From the NCBI GenBank assembly GCA_045046905.1, contig JASFYU010000179.1, positions 1 through 11,099 on the forward strand: a DNA stretch of 11,099 nt, read 5' to 3'. Both the position numbers and the translations under genes were made by a program. Below, piece by piece: positions 1 to 6,874 of this stretch. The notes under the pieces are model-generated. The model saw only the letters and a list, made by a program, of their open reading frames with translations. It was not told the DNA's origin and did not search any database. Source of the stretch: JASFYU01 sp045046905 (GTDB lineage Bacteria > Bacteroidota > Bacteroidia > Flavobacteriales > Flavobacteriaceae). Each line of letters begins with the position of its first letter. Position 1 is the first letter of the stretch.

Positions 1-5
1 AACTA

Positions 6-53
6 CCTCGTGGGCCTGCCTGCCTGCCTTTGCCGTCAGGCAGGCCCACGAGG
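6..53. repeat. GC-rich inverted repeat, 17-bp perfect stem
   Basis: Bases 6-22 and 37-53 are perfect reverse complements around a 14-nt loop. The arms are built from CCTGCCTG/CAGGCAGG units. The element sits downstream of the sulfatase stop codon (235) and could act as a transcript-end hairpin for it, but it lies about 180 bp past the stop and no T-run follows on the minus strand. A similar hairpin lies upstream of the sulfatase at 2188-2217, which suggests a dispersed REP-like element rather than a gene-specific terminator. Confidence 0.8.
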
Positions 54-74
54 CATTAGAAACCTGAGTTCGAT

Positions 75-87
75 GCAGGTTAAACCC
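75..87. repeat. 13-bp direct repeat shared with 2211-2223
   Basis: The sequence GCAGGTTAAACCC occurs here and again at 2211-2223. Just before it, 61-73 reads AACCTGAGTTCGA, which matches one half of the 30-bp palindrome at 2328-2357. The two intergenic regions flanking the sulfatase therefore share several short motifs, consistent with one family of dispersed intergenic repeats. The rest of 88-234 shows no gene that I can support. Confidence 0.6.
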
Positions 88-234
88 AATGGCAGGCATA
101 ACTTACTGAAGCAATAAGGTGCAAGCATTAAGCTTGAGCCGAACCGATAGATTTAAGCCCTCGTATATTTTGATTTTCTGTGACCAAAAAAGGAACCCAA
201 CAGAACCGAAATACAAAACCTAAAAAGAATTTCT

Positions 235-1815
235 TCAATCTACGGTAATCTGACTTCCCCACCAGTCCTGATTGGGTGCAAAATCCTCGGATAGTATCTT
301 TTTTCTGGCCTTTTCCAATGCTGGTAGTGATTTTTGAAGTATTCTATTTCGACGTTCCTGAGCTAGCATAGCATTGTACTCTGGATCCTTGACAGGTAAT
401 TCTGCACCTATTTCAGTAAGCCAGGTCTGTAGTTTAGTACTCAATTCACCAACAATCAGCGGGTTGTTCCCGGCCACATCGAATTGCTCGCCTATATCAG
501 ATTGTAAGGCATATAGCTCATCTCTTCCATCTTCCCAATAATGAATCAACTTCCATCCCTTTTCTTGGATAATAGATGAAGGTTCACCACCTTGGTTTCC
601 GTAATGTGGATAATGCCAAAACAAAGGCCTGTCAATATCAAGCTCATCACCCTCGAGCAAGGGTCTAAGACTTATTCCATCTATATGCTGTTCAGGCAAT
701 AAATCAATATTTGCCAAATCAAGTATCGTAGGGTAAAAATCAGTTCCTGTAACCGGATAATCACTCGATAAACCCTTGTTTTGAAGCCATGGCACCTTAA
801 TAAAGTAAGGCTCACGAATACCACCTTCCCACTGGTACCCTTTTCCTCCCCGCAGTGGAAGATTCGATGTAGAAAATGAATCTCCTGAAGCCACTCCCCC
901 ATTATCCGAGGTAAAAATTACGATCGTATTATCTTCTATACCTTGAGCAACCAAAGCATCTAGCACTAGGCCAACAGCATCATCCATACTTTCTACAAGA
1001 CCAGCATAGATTGGATTATCTTGTACCTGTCGTATGGGTAGCACCCGCTCCATACTATACCCCTTTTCATCAATGCCCCTTTGAACGGCTTTTTCTCGAT
1101 ATTTTTTCCATTTAGAATTTGATGTTTGAATAGGGCCGTGTACTGCATAAAAGGATAGCATGGCGAAAAAAGTAGTGTCTTTATGGGTTTTAATAAATTC
1201 CACGGTCTCTTTGGCTAGTCTCATAGAAAGGTTTTCACCTTTTTGCTTATTATCTAATTTAGGGTTTTCCCAAGGTGAAAAGTAGCCTCCAATAGGACTT
1301 CCTTTGTCCCAACCTCCTTTATTTATATCAAAACCATGATCTTCAGGATAGGAACCTTGGTCTCCAAGATGCCATTTTCCTGCAAAAAAAGTTTTGTATC
1401 CAGCATTCTTCATGGCTTCAGCCATGGTAATATCTTCCTTGGGGAGCTCGTGAAGATAGGCCGCCGGAAGTAATATATCATGACGCTGGCGTTCACGCCA
1501 ATCTGTTCCTGATTTGGCTCCAATCCAATCAGTAATACCATGTCTTGCCGTAAACTTTCCGGTCATGATACTTCCCCTTGAAGGGCTACAGACCCTACTT
1601 GCCGCATAGCCATGGGTGAATACCATACCCTCCTTGGCTAACTTATCAATATGGGGGGTTTCATAATATTCACTCCCCGTACAACTCAGATCCATAAGAC
1701 CTAAATCATCTACCAAAATAAAAACAACATTGGGTTTTTTCTTAACTTTTTTTTGAGTTGATGTACAACCTACTAAGAGGGCTAAAACACAGAATATAAG
1801 CTTGTAAAATTTCAT
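235..1815 (-). CDS. Lipoprotein S1-family (FGly) sulfatase
   Basis: Predicted sulfate-ester hydrolase of 526 aa, normal length for the family. Residues 1-17 form a lipoprotein signal: a short basic start, a hydrophobic run and lipobox LVGC with Cys17. The protein should therefore be lipid-anchored in the periplasm or on the cell surface. Catalytic landmarks seen are Asp36-Asp37 in VDDLG, the C-S-P-S-R signature with Cys76 as the residue expected to become formylglycine, GKWHLGD (147-152), VHGP with His226, SDNGG with Asp304/Asn305, and Lys325 in the LRGGKG segment. These cover the usual metal and sulfate ligands, so the enzyme looks intact. Its maturation would need an anaerobic or aerobic formylglycine-generating enzyme encoded elsewhere. 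The substrate cannot be read from sequence; marine Bacteroidota use such enzymes mainly on sulfated algal polysaccharides or their oligomers. The start ATG gives a proper signal peptide. The gene is separated from the minus-strand catabolic cluster by about 680 bp and probably has its own promoter. Confidence 0.93.
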   Translation of the reverse strand: MKFYKLIFCVLALLVGCTSTQKKVKKKPNVVFILVDDLGLMDLSCTGSEYYETPHIDKLAKEGMVFTHGYAASRVCSPSRGSIMTGKFTARHGITDWIGAKSGTDWRERQRHDILLPAAYLHELPKEDITMAEAMKNAGYKTFFAGKWHLGDQGSYPEDHGFDINKGGWDKGSPIGGYFSPWENPKLDNKQKGENLSMRLAKETVEFIKTHKDTTFFAMLSFYAVHGPIQTSNSKWKKYREKAVQRGIDEKGYSMERVLPIRQVQDNPIYAGLVESMDDAVGLVLDALVAQGIEDNTIVIFTSDNGGVASGDSFSTSNLPLRGGKGYQWEGGIREPYFIKVPWLQNKGLSSDYPVTGTDFYPTILDLANIDLLPEQHIDGISLRPLLEGDELDIDRPLFWHYPHYGNQGGEPSSIIQEKGWKLIHYWEDGRDELYALQSDIGEQFDVAGNNPLIVGELSTKLQTWLTEIGAELPVKDPEYNAMLAQERRNRILQKSLPALEKARKKILSEDFAPNQDWWGSQITVD

Positions 1816-1910
1816 TGCAAAAAAAAGTTATTTAGTTATTGCTATTGTTTTATGTTTTGAAAAACCAAGTATTTAAATACCGTCATTATTCTTTATAGCG
1901 ATAATAATCT

Positions 1911-2156
1911 TCAGGTCATTTCACCTTTTAAATGAGCGATATGTTTTACTTCGCCGAATATGTCAGGTCGGCTTATGGCCACGGGGTACAGCTTCATATG
2001 TCCCATTCCCCTTACCTTTCTAAATATAGCCAGAAACCTGCATCATTCCTAGGGATTTCAACCTCTGATACAACATATTCCTCGTCAGTATCATAGCTAA
2101 GACCTCGTCTTCAATCAACAACCTCGACCCAAGGGTACGAGGTATACTTTCGCAAA
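1911..2156 (-). pseudogene. Frameshifted 3' remnant of an unrecognised gene
   Basis: On the minus strand three successive frames join into one protein-like tail. The first frame (to about 2015) reads RRGLSYDTDEEYVVSEVEIP and continues RNDAGFWLYLER before a TAA at 2012-2014. One extra base later, the next frame reads KGNGTYEAVP. After a second extra base in a run of four C (minus strand), the third frame reads VAISRPDIFGEVKHIAHLKG and ends at a TGA (1911-1913). Both junctions are +1 shifts, and the composition (acidic/hydrophobic alternation, PRND, GFW, GNGTYEAVP) looks like a real folded domain. Upstream in the first frame a TGA precedes RRG and another lies near the 5' limit, so the fragment is broken there too. 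I do not recognise the family. The fragment is probably a dead relic whose 5' part is gone, but sequencing error is possible at the C-run. Confidence 0.5.
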
Positions 2157-2187
2157 AATATTTTTCATTTCGAAGCAGGCCTCGGTA

Positions 2188-2217
2188 AACCTGCCTGCCG
2201 GCATAGGCAGGCAGGTT
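2188..2217. repeat. GC-rich inverted repeat, 12-bp stem
   Basis: Bases 2188-2199 (AACCTGCCTGCC) and 2206-2217 are exact reverse complements around a 6-nt loop. The CCTGCC/GGCAGG core is the same as in the hairpin at 6-53, and the trailing GGTTAAACCC is shared with 78-87. The element lies in gene-poor DNA next to a gene remnant, so a dispersed intergenic repeat is more likely than a regulatory signal. Confidence 0.75.
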
Positions 2218-2327
2218 AAACCCTCAATGAGGGATTAAAAACCTGTTCAAACACACTATTTACATAAGTTAATTGGGTTATTGGCTGCGTCGTCGGTATT
2301 GAAGAAAACTCTCCTCCAATATTTTCA

Positions 2328-2357
2328 TAATAACCTGAGTTCGAACTCAGGTTATTA
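2328..2357. repeat. 30-bp perfect palindrome
   Basis: Bases 2328-2342 and 2343-2357 are exact reverse complements with no spacer, centred on TTCGAA. With no loop it is better suited to dimeric protein binding or cruciform extrusion than to an RNA hairpin, although it would still fold in RNA at the cost of a few central pairs. Half of it (AACCTGAGTTCGA) recurs at 61-73, which argues for a member of a dispersed repeat family. Confidence 0.85.
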
Positions 2358-2495
2358 GGCAGTGACAAATGTAATGCCCTTGTACTGTGTTGCTTGTTCT
2401 AAAGTTTTATAGAATTACGTCTGTCTCTTGTCTGCTAGATTGTGACTTTTTTAAATTCGTTTGCCCTGTTAAACTAGCGAGACCTCTTGTTCTGA

Positions 2496-2630
2496 TTATT
2501 CCATTTCACTTTTCCATTTAGCAACCATACTTTTGATATCTCTGCCTCCTTTTATGGCAACAAGTATCGTAAAGGCAATATACCAAATCAAGATAAGTGC
2601 GCAAAAGACTGTCCAAAACGAATGCTCCAT
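2496..2630 (-). CDS. 44-aa single-span membrane protein, probable symporter partner
   Basis: A short gene of 44 codons starts 2 bp after the symporter stop codon (2633-2635) and ends in TAA at 2496-2498. The product opens MEHSFWTVFCALILIWYIAF, continues into a hydrophobic stretch to about residue 26, then has a basic, soluble tail (KGGRDIKSM, then KWKSEME). This is one transmembrane helix with a positively charged, probably cytoplasmic C-terminus. Its place directly behind a sodium:solute symporter suggests translational coupling and a small accessory subunit; known analogues of the arrangement are small membrane proteins encoded next to transporters, such as DUF485 YjcH beside ActP, though I see no specific homology to that family. 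It is the last gene of the cluster. It was found by reading the strand, and the function is inferred from context only. Confidence 0.72.
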   Translation of the reverse strand: MEHSFWTVFCALILIWYIAFTILVAIKGGRDIKSMVAKWKSEME

Positions 2631-2632
2631 AA

Positions 2633-4108
2633 CTATAGTGACTTTTTAATGAACGGCTTCAATTTAGAACCTAAAACCATAGCAATAGCTGCCGCAAAAT
2701 ACGTTACAACACCAAATTTATAGGGCCCAATTTCTAGCACGGCTACTTGCGTAGCATCGACTTCCTGTAAAACAAGGTACATAATAGGAATTATCCCCCC
2801 GACGGCAATAGCTGCAAAGGCACCCCAGTTATTGGCCGGTTTCCAATAACAGGCGGAGATCAACAAAACACTCATACTTGAAAGGTAGATTGTACCTGTT
2901 ACTTGTAAATATACCCAAAGATCGCCCTTTAAAGGATACCAAAGACCGTATAACAACAAGAACAGTCCGATAATACCGATTAGAATACGGTTCCACAGTA
3001 ATCCTTTTTTATTGGACCAAAGGCCTTTGTGAATGGGCTTCATAATATCATTGTAGATTACAGAGCTCCATGCAATCATATAGGATGAGTTGGTAGACAT
3101 ATCTGCGGCGAGCATTGCAGCGACCAAAATTCCAATGAGGCCTACCGGCAATATAGTTGCCAACAAATTTGGCATGGCCATAATAGCTTCTCCTCCGGTA
3201 AATATATCTGGACCAAAATAGTGCAATGCCGCTATCCCCAACACTGAGGGCACCGCAAATCTTACTAATAGGAATGGGGCCGTACCTATAAAAATACGTT
3301 TTGCGGTTATGGTGTCTTTGGCAGACAAGACCCTTGATATAATAGTCTGCCAAGTAAGTACTGAAGCAAAGGACACCAAAATATCAAGTGAGATTCTATC
3401 CAAACCGTAGGTGCCACTGGCAAAGGGGTTATAGGCTGGTGGTCCAAGAAAGGTATCAACACTTCCGAGCATATTAAACCCGCCAAAATTTACGACAAGT
3501 AATATAATCACGACTATCAACCCAAGGCTCATGACCACAAATTGGATGTAATCGGTTATGAACACTGAAATCATTCCACCAAGTATGGTGTAAACGGCAA
3601 CACCCAAAAGAATCAAGGTCATCACAATCTCGAGATAACCCATTTCAAATCCACATACTACGGTTAAAAAATTTCCGGCCTGTCTTAAAAACACACCCAT
3701 GTTCAGTAATCCACCTAAAACAATGACCACCCCACTGGCCCAGCGTACTTTCGAACCAAATTTTTCTTCAAAGAGTTCGGGAAGAGTTATCACTTCCCTA
3801 TCTCGCAAGGGTTTAATACAAAAACCCGTCCAACTCACTACAAACATTGAAAATGCGAGTGCTATTCCCGGGGTAATTCCAGCGAATCCATACTTGTATC
3901 CCAATTAGGCATTCGCCATACAGGTTGCAATGCCGAATTCAGTAGCAGCCAAGGAGGCAATTCCTAAATACAGATTCACGCTTCTGCCGGCTACCAAAAA
4001 ATCATTTAAATTCTTGACATATCTCCTTACCCACAAGCCTGCTGTTATTGTACCTGCCAAGTACACCAGCACAATACCCCCATCTATCAAGGAATCGAAA
4101 TTGGTCAT
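2633..4108 (-). pseudogene. Sodium:solute symporter (SSS family) with one in-frame stop
   Basis: Together the two parts make a 491-codon symporter of the SSS/SLC5 family, a normal length, expected to import an organic solute with Na+. The first 67 residues hold TM1 and the family-typical DFLVAGR segment (residues 37-43), reaching GIATCMANA. A TAA (minus-strand 3907-3905) follows, then the same frame continues at once with GYKYGFAG and all remaining helices, including the conserved GGMISVFITDYIQF region and many later transmembrane spans. A single base change from CAA or GAA would explain the stop; family members often have Q or E near this point. A TTG directly after the stop and no good internal start near it make a separate second protein unlikely, since it would lack TM1. 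The ATG at 4108 abuts the creatininase-family stop (4109). Either a recent nonsense mutation, read-through or a sequence error; the rest of the frame is clean. Confidence 0.88.
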
Positions 4109-4864
4109 TTAACTTCCTAATAAATCGGTGACAATATCTTGTAAGCCCTTTGTAACCAAGGCCGTAATACTTTCGCCTTTTTCTTTTGTGGCATATGTAG
4201 GGTCTCCATAAACCCCATTAGAGGTTGTTTCCATTATTGACCGGTACATGGAAGCTTTGGGAGCATGAAGCAAGTCTCCCTTCGCCCATGAAAAAGTATC
4301 TGAATGGGCTCCTTTTTCCAATTTATCTACGTGCACGAGATGGGGTGCAATAAGCAACAGTAACGAGGTCTCAAATTCTCCAGCATGGCCAGTGCCATTT
4401 CGGCCGCTCTCATTCAACTCTGTAAAAGATGCACCTCCCAGTTTCCACCATGTAACCAAAGTTATTTTTATATTGGAATATCGATATCCCAATTTCTCTA
4501 CTAAAACCTGACCCACACCTTGGTTTCCACCATGACTATTTAATAAAATAATATGCTTAAACCCATGCTTGACCACTGAGGAAACGATATCTTCTACCTG
4601 CCGCATAAATGTACCATGTCTTAGGGTCAAGGAACCTGAAAAATCCATATGGTGATCAGAGCAACCAATACCAACCACTGGCAACACCAATACTTTATCA
4701 GGCATTTGTTCATGTAGGGTTCTGGCAAAATGTTCACCGATCAAACGATCGGTAGCCAATGGTAAATGAGGGCCATGCTGTTCGGTTGCGGCCAAAACTA
4801 AAATCAAAGGTATCTTTTTGTCTAGTTGTGCTATTTGTAGCGTAGTAAGTTCATCGTAAATCAT
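4109..4864 (-). CDS. Creatininase-family metal-dependent amidohydrolase
   Basis: A 251-aa soluble protein of the creatininase (creatinine amidohydrolase) family. Visible metal-site motifs are TEQHGPHLPLATD (Glu28, His30, Asp39), NSHGGN (His111) and GHAGEFETS (Glu163), the standard two-metal arrangement, so it should be active. In the family these enzymes hydrolyse cyclic amides (creatinine), formamides in cofactor pathways, or cyclic diketones; the inositol-pathway enzyme IolN of Thermotoga is a creatininase-like ring hydrolase. NSHGGN in place of the NGHYEN of true creatininase argues against creatinine as substrate. The gene starts 4 bp after the SnoaL/RidA stop (4869) and its stop abuts the symporter start, so it is co-transcribed and probably translationally coupled. 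In this cluster of dehydrogenases a ring-opening hydrolase is the likely role (inference). Confidence 0.9.
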   Translation of the reverse strand: MIYDELTTLQIAQLDKKIPLILVLAATEQHGPHLPLATDRLIGEHFARTLHEQMPDKVLVLPVVGIGCSDHHMDFSGSLTLRHGTFMRQVEDIVSSVVKHGFKHIILLNSHGGNQGVGQVLVEKLGYRYSNIKITLVTWWKLGGASFTELNESGRNGTGHAGEFETSLLLLIAPHLVHVDKLEKGAHSDTFSWAKGDLLHAPKASMYRSIMETTSNGVYGDPTYATKEKGESITALVTKGLQDIVTDLLGS

Positions 4865-4868
4865 TTGT

Positions 4869-5744
4869 TCAGTTTTTAACGGCCCACATTTCTATTTCGA
4901 CCAGTAAAGTCATTAGCAAGCCTGATTCCACAGCAGTACGCACAGGTTTTGGGTCTTGAAAATAATGTTTGTACACCTCGTTGAACCTTGGCCATTCGGC
5001 AAGGTCTTTAATAAAAACATTTACTTTGAACACATCTTGCAAAGAACAACCTGCCGAAGCCAATTGAAGACTACAATTATCCAAAGTATAGGCTGTTTGC
5101 TCTTCAATGGTATCTCCAATGACATTGCCTTCTTTATCTATGGAAGCCTGACCTGAAATGACCACTAATTTTCCAGGGTTGACTTCCAATACTGGGGAAT
5201 AAGGCCCAGCGGTCTTATGTTGACCGGCATTTTCTGGTAAACTTTTGCCTATTCTAGATGTAGCATTCTGTTCTTTTTGCAGTAAGGGTATATAGCCTGT
5301 AAAACCTGTTATTTTCCAGACACCTTTAACCTTTCTGCAACTATAGAGTGTCTGCCAATCGGTATGGATTTCTGTACCATCTTTCTTTTTCATGGGGCCA
5401 AAGAACTTTTTATGCAAAAGCGCATAATCTCCTTTTATTTCAATATCCTGTAGAACGGTTACCCTATGAAAAGCATCTTCCTTATTCTCGACCAACTCGA
5501 TTTGAGAAAATTCCTTTGCCTGTTGCAACCATTCCTCCTTATATGATTTCAAATCAGGATACTTAAGCTCCCATTTATCCACGTTGAATTGTTTTCCTGC
5601 ATCTATACCCAAGAAACCATCCGATACAAAATCCGCTGCCACCATATTCCAGTCTTGGGCTACAAAAGCCTTTGTATCTCTATTTACCAACATCTCCCAT
5701 AGGTATTCCTTATCATCGTCTTGGAGAAACGGGTTCTTCTTCAT
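4869..5744 (-). CDS. SnoaL/NTF2-like domain fused to RidA domain
   Basis: A 291-aa two-domain protein. Residues about 10-155 resemble a SnoaL/NTF2-like cone: helical start, then strands ending in a KGVWKITGFTGY segment typical of DUF4440/SnoaL sheets. Residues about 170-291 are a complete RidA (YjgF/YER057c/UK114) domain with AGPYSPV (179-185), VVISGQ (194-199), a KPVRTAVE segment whose Arg269 corresponds to the substrate-carboxylate arginine of active RidA, and a VEIE-type end (283-286) carrying the conserved acid. RidA proteins hydrolyse enamine/imine intermediates or, in catabolic paralogues such as 2-aminomuconate deaminase, act as a pathway step. The fusion suggests that both domains handle the same reactive intermediate. 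The start overlaps the MR/MLE stop by ATGA, indicating coupled translation. No signal peptide, so cytoplasmic. The domain calls are firm for RidA and moderate for SnoaL; the reaction is unknown. Confidence 0.87.
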   Translation of the reverse strand: MKKNPFLQDDDKEYLWEMLVNRDTKAFVAQDWNMVAADFVSDGFLGIDAGKQFNVDKWELKYPDLKSYKEEWLQQAKEFSQIELVENKEDAFHRVTVLQDIEIKGDYALLHKKFFGPMKKKDGTEIHTDWQTLYSCRKVKGVWKITGFTGYIPLLQKEQNATSRIGKSLPENAGQHKTAGPYSPVLEVNPGKLVVISGQASIDKEGNVIGDTIEEQTAYTLDNCSLQLASAGCSLQDVFKVNVFIKDLAEWPRFNEVYKHYFQDPKPVRTAVESGLLMTLLVEIEMWAVKN

Positions 5745-6874
5745 AGTTTGAATTCTTTTTGATTTAATAGATAGTGTTTTATGGCGACTTTATCAGGTTC
5801 TACGCCTAATCCCTTTCCTTTGGGCAAATGCACAAATGGAGGTTCTATGCAAAGGGGTTCTTTCAACAAATCGTGTTCTCTAATCAATCTTCCAAAAATA
5901 TCACTTGGCCAGATACAAGATTCCGCTGCCGCTGCCGAATGCACATACATGGCTTCCAAAATGCCGAGGTCAATTTCAGAGCCATGCCAGCAAGGGAGTT
6001 CTGCGGCTGAAGCAATATGATCCAACCGTTGAAAGTTCGCTAAACCACAATTGAAATTGAATCCATCTACCGCTTCTTGTTGAATGGCCTGAATACTATC
6101 CTTGACTCGTTGACCGTGAAGTATATAGGGCAAAGAAACGTGTAACACGATAGGAATTGAACTATACGTTCTCAACTTTGCATATTCGGGCAATTGCCAT
6201 CTTGAGATGGGGTCTTCCAAACAAAGTACATTCCCTACTTCTGACAAACCGTCTAAACGTTTTCTTACCTCATACGCATAGTCCCAGCGTTCATTGGGAT
6301 CAAGTATAACTTGCAAACCTGGTGCCGCATCGGCTATAGTCTGACACCAACCCACTACGTCATCTTCAAGATCTGTCTTGAATTTAAGACAATCATATCC
6401 CATTTGCTGAAATTTAATTGCCAAATCCGCGATGTCCTCCGATCGACGATGACTAGACCAAGAACCTATCTTTACCTTGCCCCTTATAGGCCCGCCCAAC
6501 AGGTCGACTACCCTTACATCCTTCAATCTAGCATATGCATCCCAAATGGCGCATTCAAACCCGTCATATTCTCTGCTAAAAACAAAAGGTAATTTTTGAA
6601 GCACCAAAGTTTCTATCTCGGTTCCTAACAATATCTGACAAATAGCCTCTACAGTTCGCCAATTATGTCCTCGGTACAACTCACCCCATCCGATTATACC
6701 ATTACTCAGCTCAAGCTCTACCAATAATTTAGGCATTTCATCAAACTGCATACTCCAACCAGCTTTTGCCCCGACAGGGAGTTTGTGCAAGGGTTTATTG
6801 ATTCCTTTACTTTCAATGGTTCCGGAGTGTGTTGGAACTTTTACCTCATATAATTTAATACATACTATTTTCAT
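5741..6874 (-). CDS. Enolase-superfamily MR/MLE-type enzyme, atypical metal site
   Basis: A 377-aa protein with the mandelate racemase/muconate lactonizing enzyme layout: an N-terminal capping domain (1-130) and a C-terminal barrel. Seen in the barrel are the K-x-K base motif (Lys164, Lys166), DPN with Asp192 as first metal ligand, LEDP with Glu220 as second, and HGSE-type residues (His297, Glu300) at the seventh strand. At the fifth strand, where the third acidic ligand is expected, the sequence is PIVLHVSLPY with His245 and no Asp/Glu. The sixth strand, DGFNFNCG, has no catalytic Lys as in MLE proper. The family acts as racemases, cycloisomerases or acid-sugar dehydratases in the cytoplasm by abstracting a proton alpha to a carboxylate. 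A dehydratase or cycloisomerase of a sugar acid fits the neighbours. ATGA overlaps at both ends (SDR upstream, RidA fusion downstream) place it firmly in the operon. The exact function is not assignable. Confidence 0.88.
   Translation of the reverse strand: MKIVCIKLYEVKVPTHSGTIESKGINKPLHKLPVGAKAGWSMQFDEMPKLLVELELSNGIIGWGELYRGHNWRTVEAICQILLGTEIETLVLQKLPFVFSREYDGFECAIWDAYARLKDVRVVDLLGGPIRGKVKIGSWSSHRRSEDIADLAIKFQQMGYDCLKFKTDLEDDVVGWCQTIADAAPGLQVILDPNERWDYAYEVRKRLDGLSEVGNVLCLEDPISRWQLPEYAKLRTYSSIPIVLHVSLPYILHGQRVKDSIQAIQQEAVDGFNFNCGLANFQRLDHIASAAELPCWHGSEIDLGILEAMYVHSAAAAESCIWPSDIFGRLIREHDLLKEPLCIEPPFVHLPKGKGLGVEPDKVAIKHYLLNQKEFKL

Larger units (their letters stand above)
1816..2495. other. Intergenic region without an intact gene
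   Basis: This 680-bp stretch between the sulfatase start and the small membrane-protein gene contains an A/T-rich sulfatase leader (1816-1910), a decayed gene fragment (about 1911-2156), a GC-rich hairpin (2188-2217) followed by a short CCCTCA/TGAGGG palindrome (2221-2233), and a 30-bp perfect palindrome (2328-2357). In 2358-2495 I see nothing codable and no convincing terminator for the upstream cluster. I found no clear -33/-7 promoter for the sulfatase. Confidence 0.7.

Noticed and set aside
104..234. Open minus-strand stretch reading FGSVGFLFWSQ and ending at TAA (104-106)
   Set aside because: No convincing start, low-complexity hydrophobic content and no family resemblance. It lies in repeat-bearing intergenic DNA, so it is more likely non-coding.
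1..2360. CRISPR array suggested by repeated GC-rich units
   Set aside because: Only isolated hairpins of differing length occur, with no regular repeat-spacer periodicity and no cas genes.
2633..3904. Downstream symporter part as a separate gene starting at TTG
   Set aside because: It would lack the first transmembrane helix and the DFLVAGR segment, and its frame is exactly continuous with the upstream part across one stop codon, so one interrupted gene is the simpler reading.
3699..4112. Two plus-strand frames opposite the symporter's N-terminal part
   Set aside because: They are antisense to a clear membrane transporter and have no recognisable domains.
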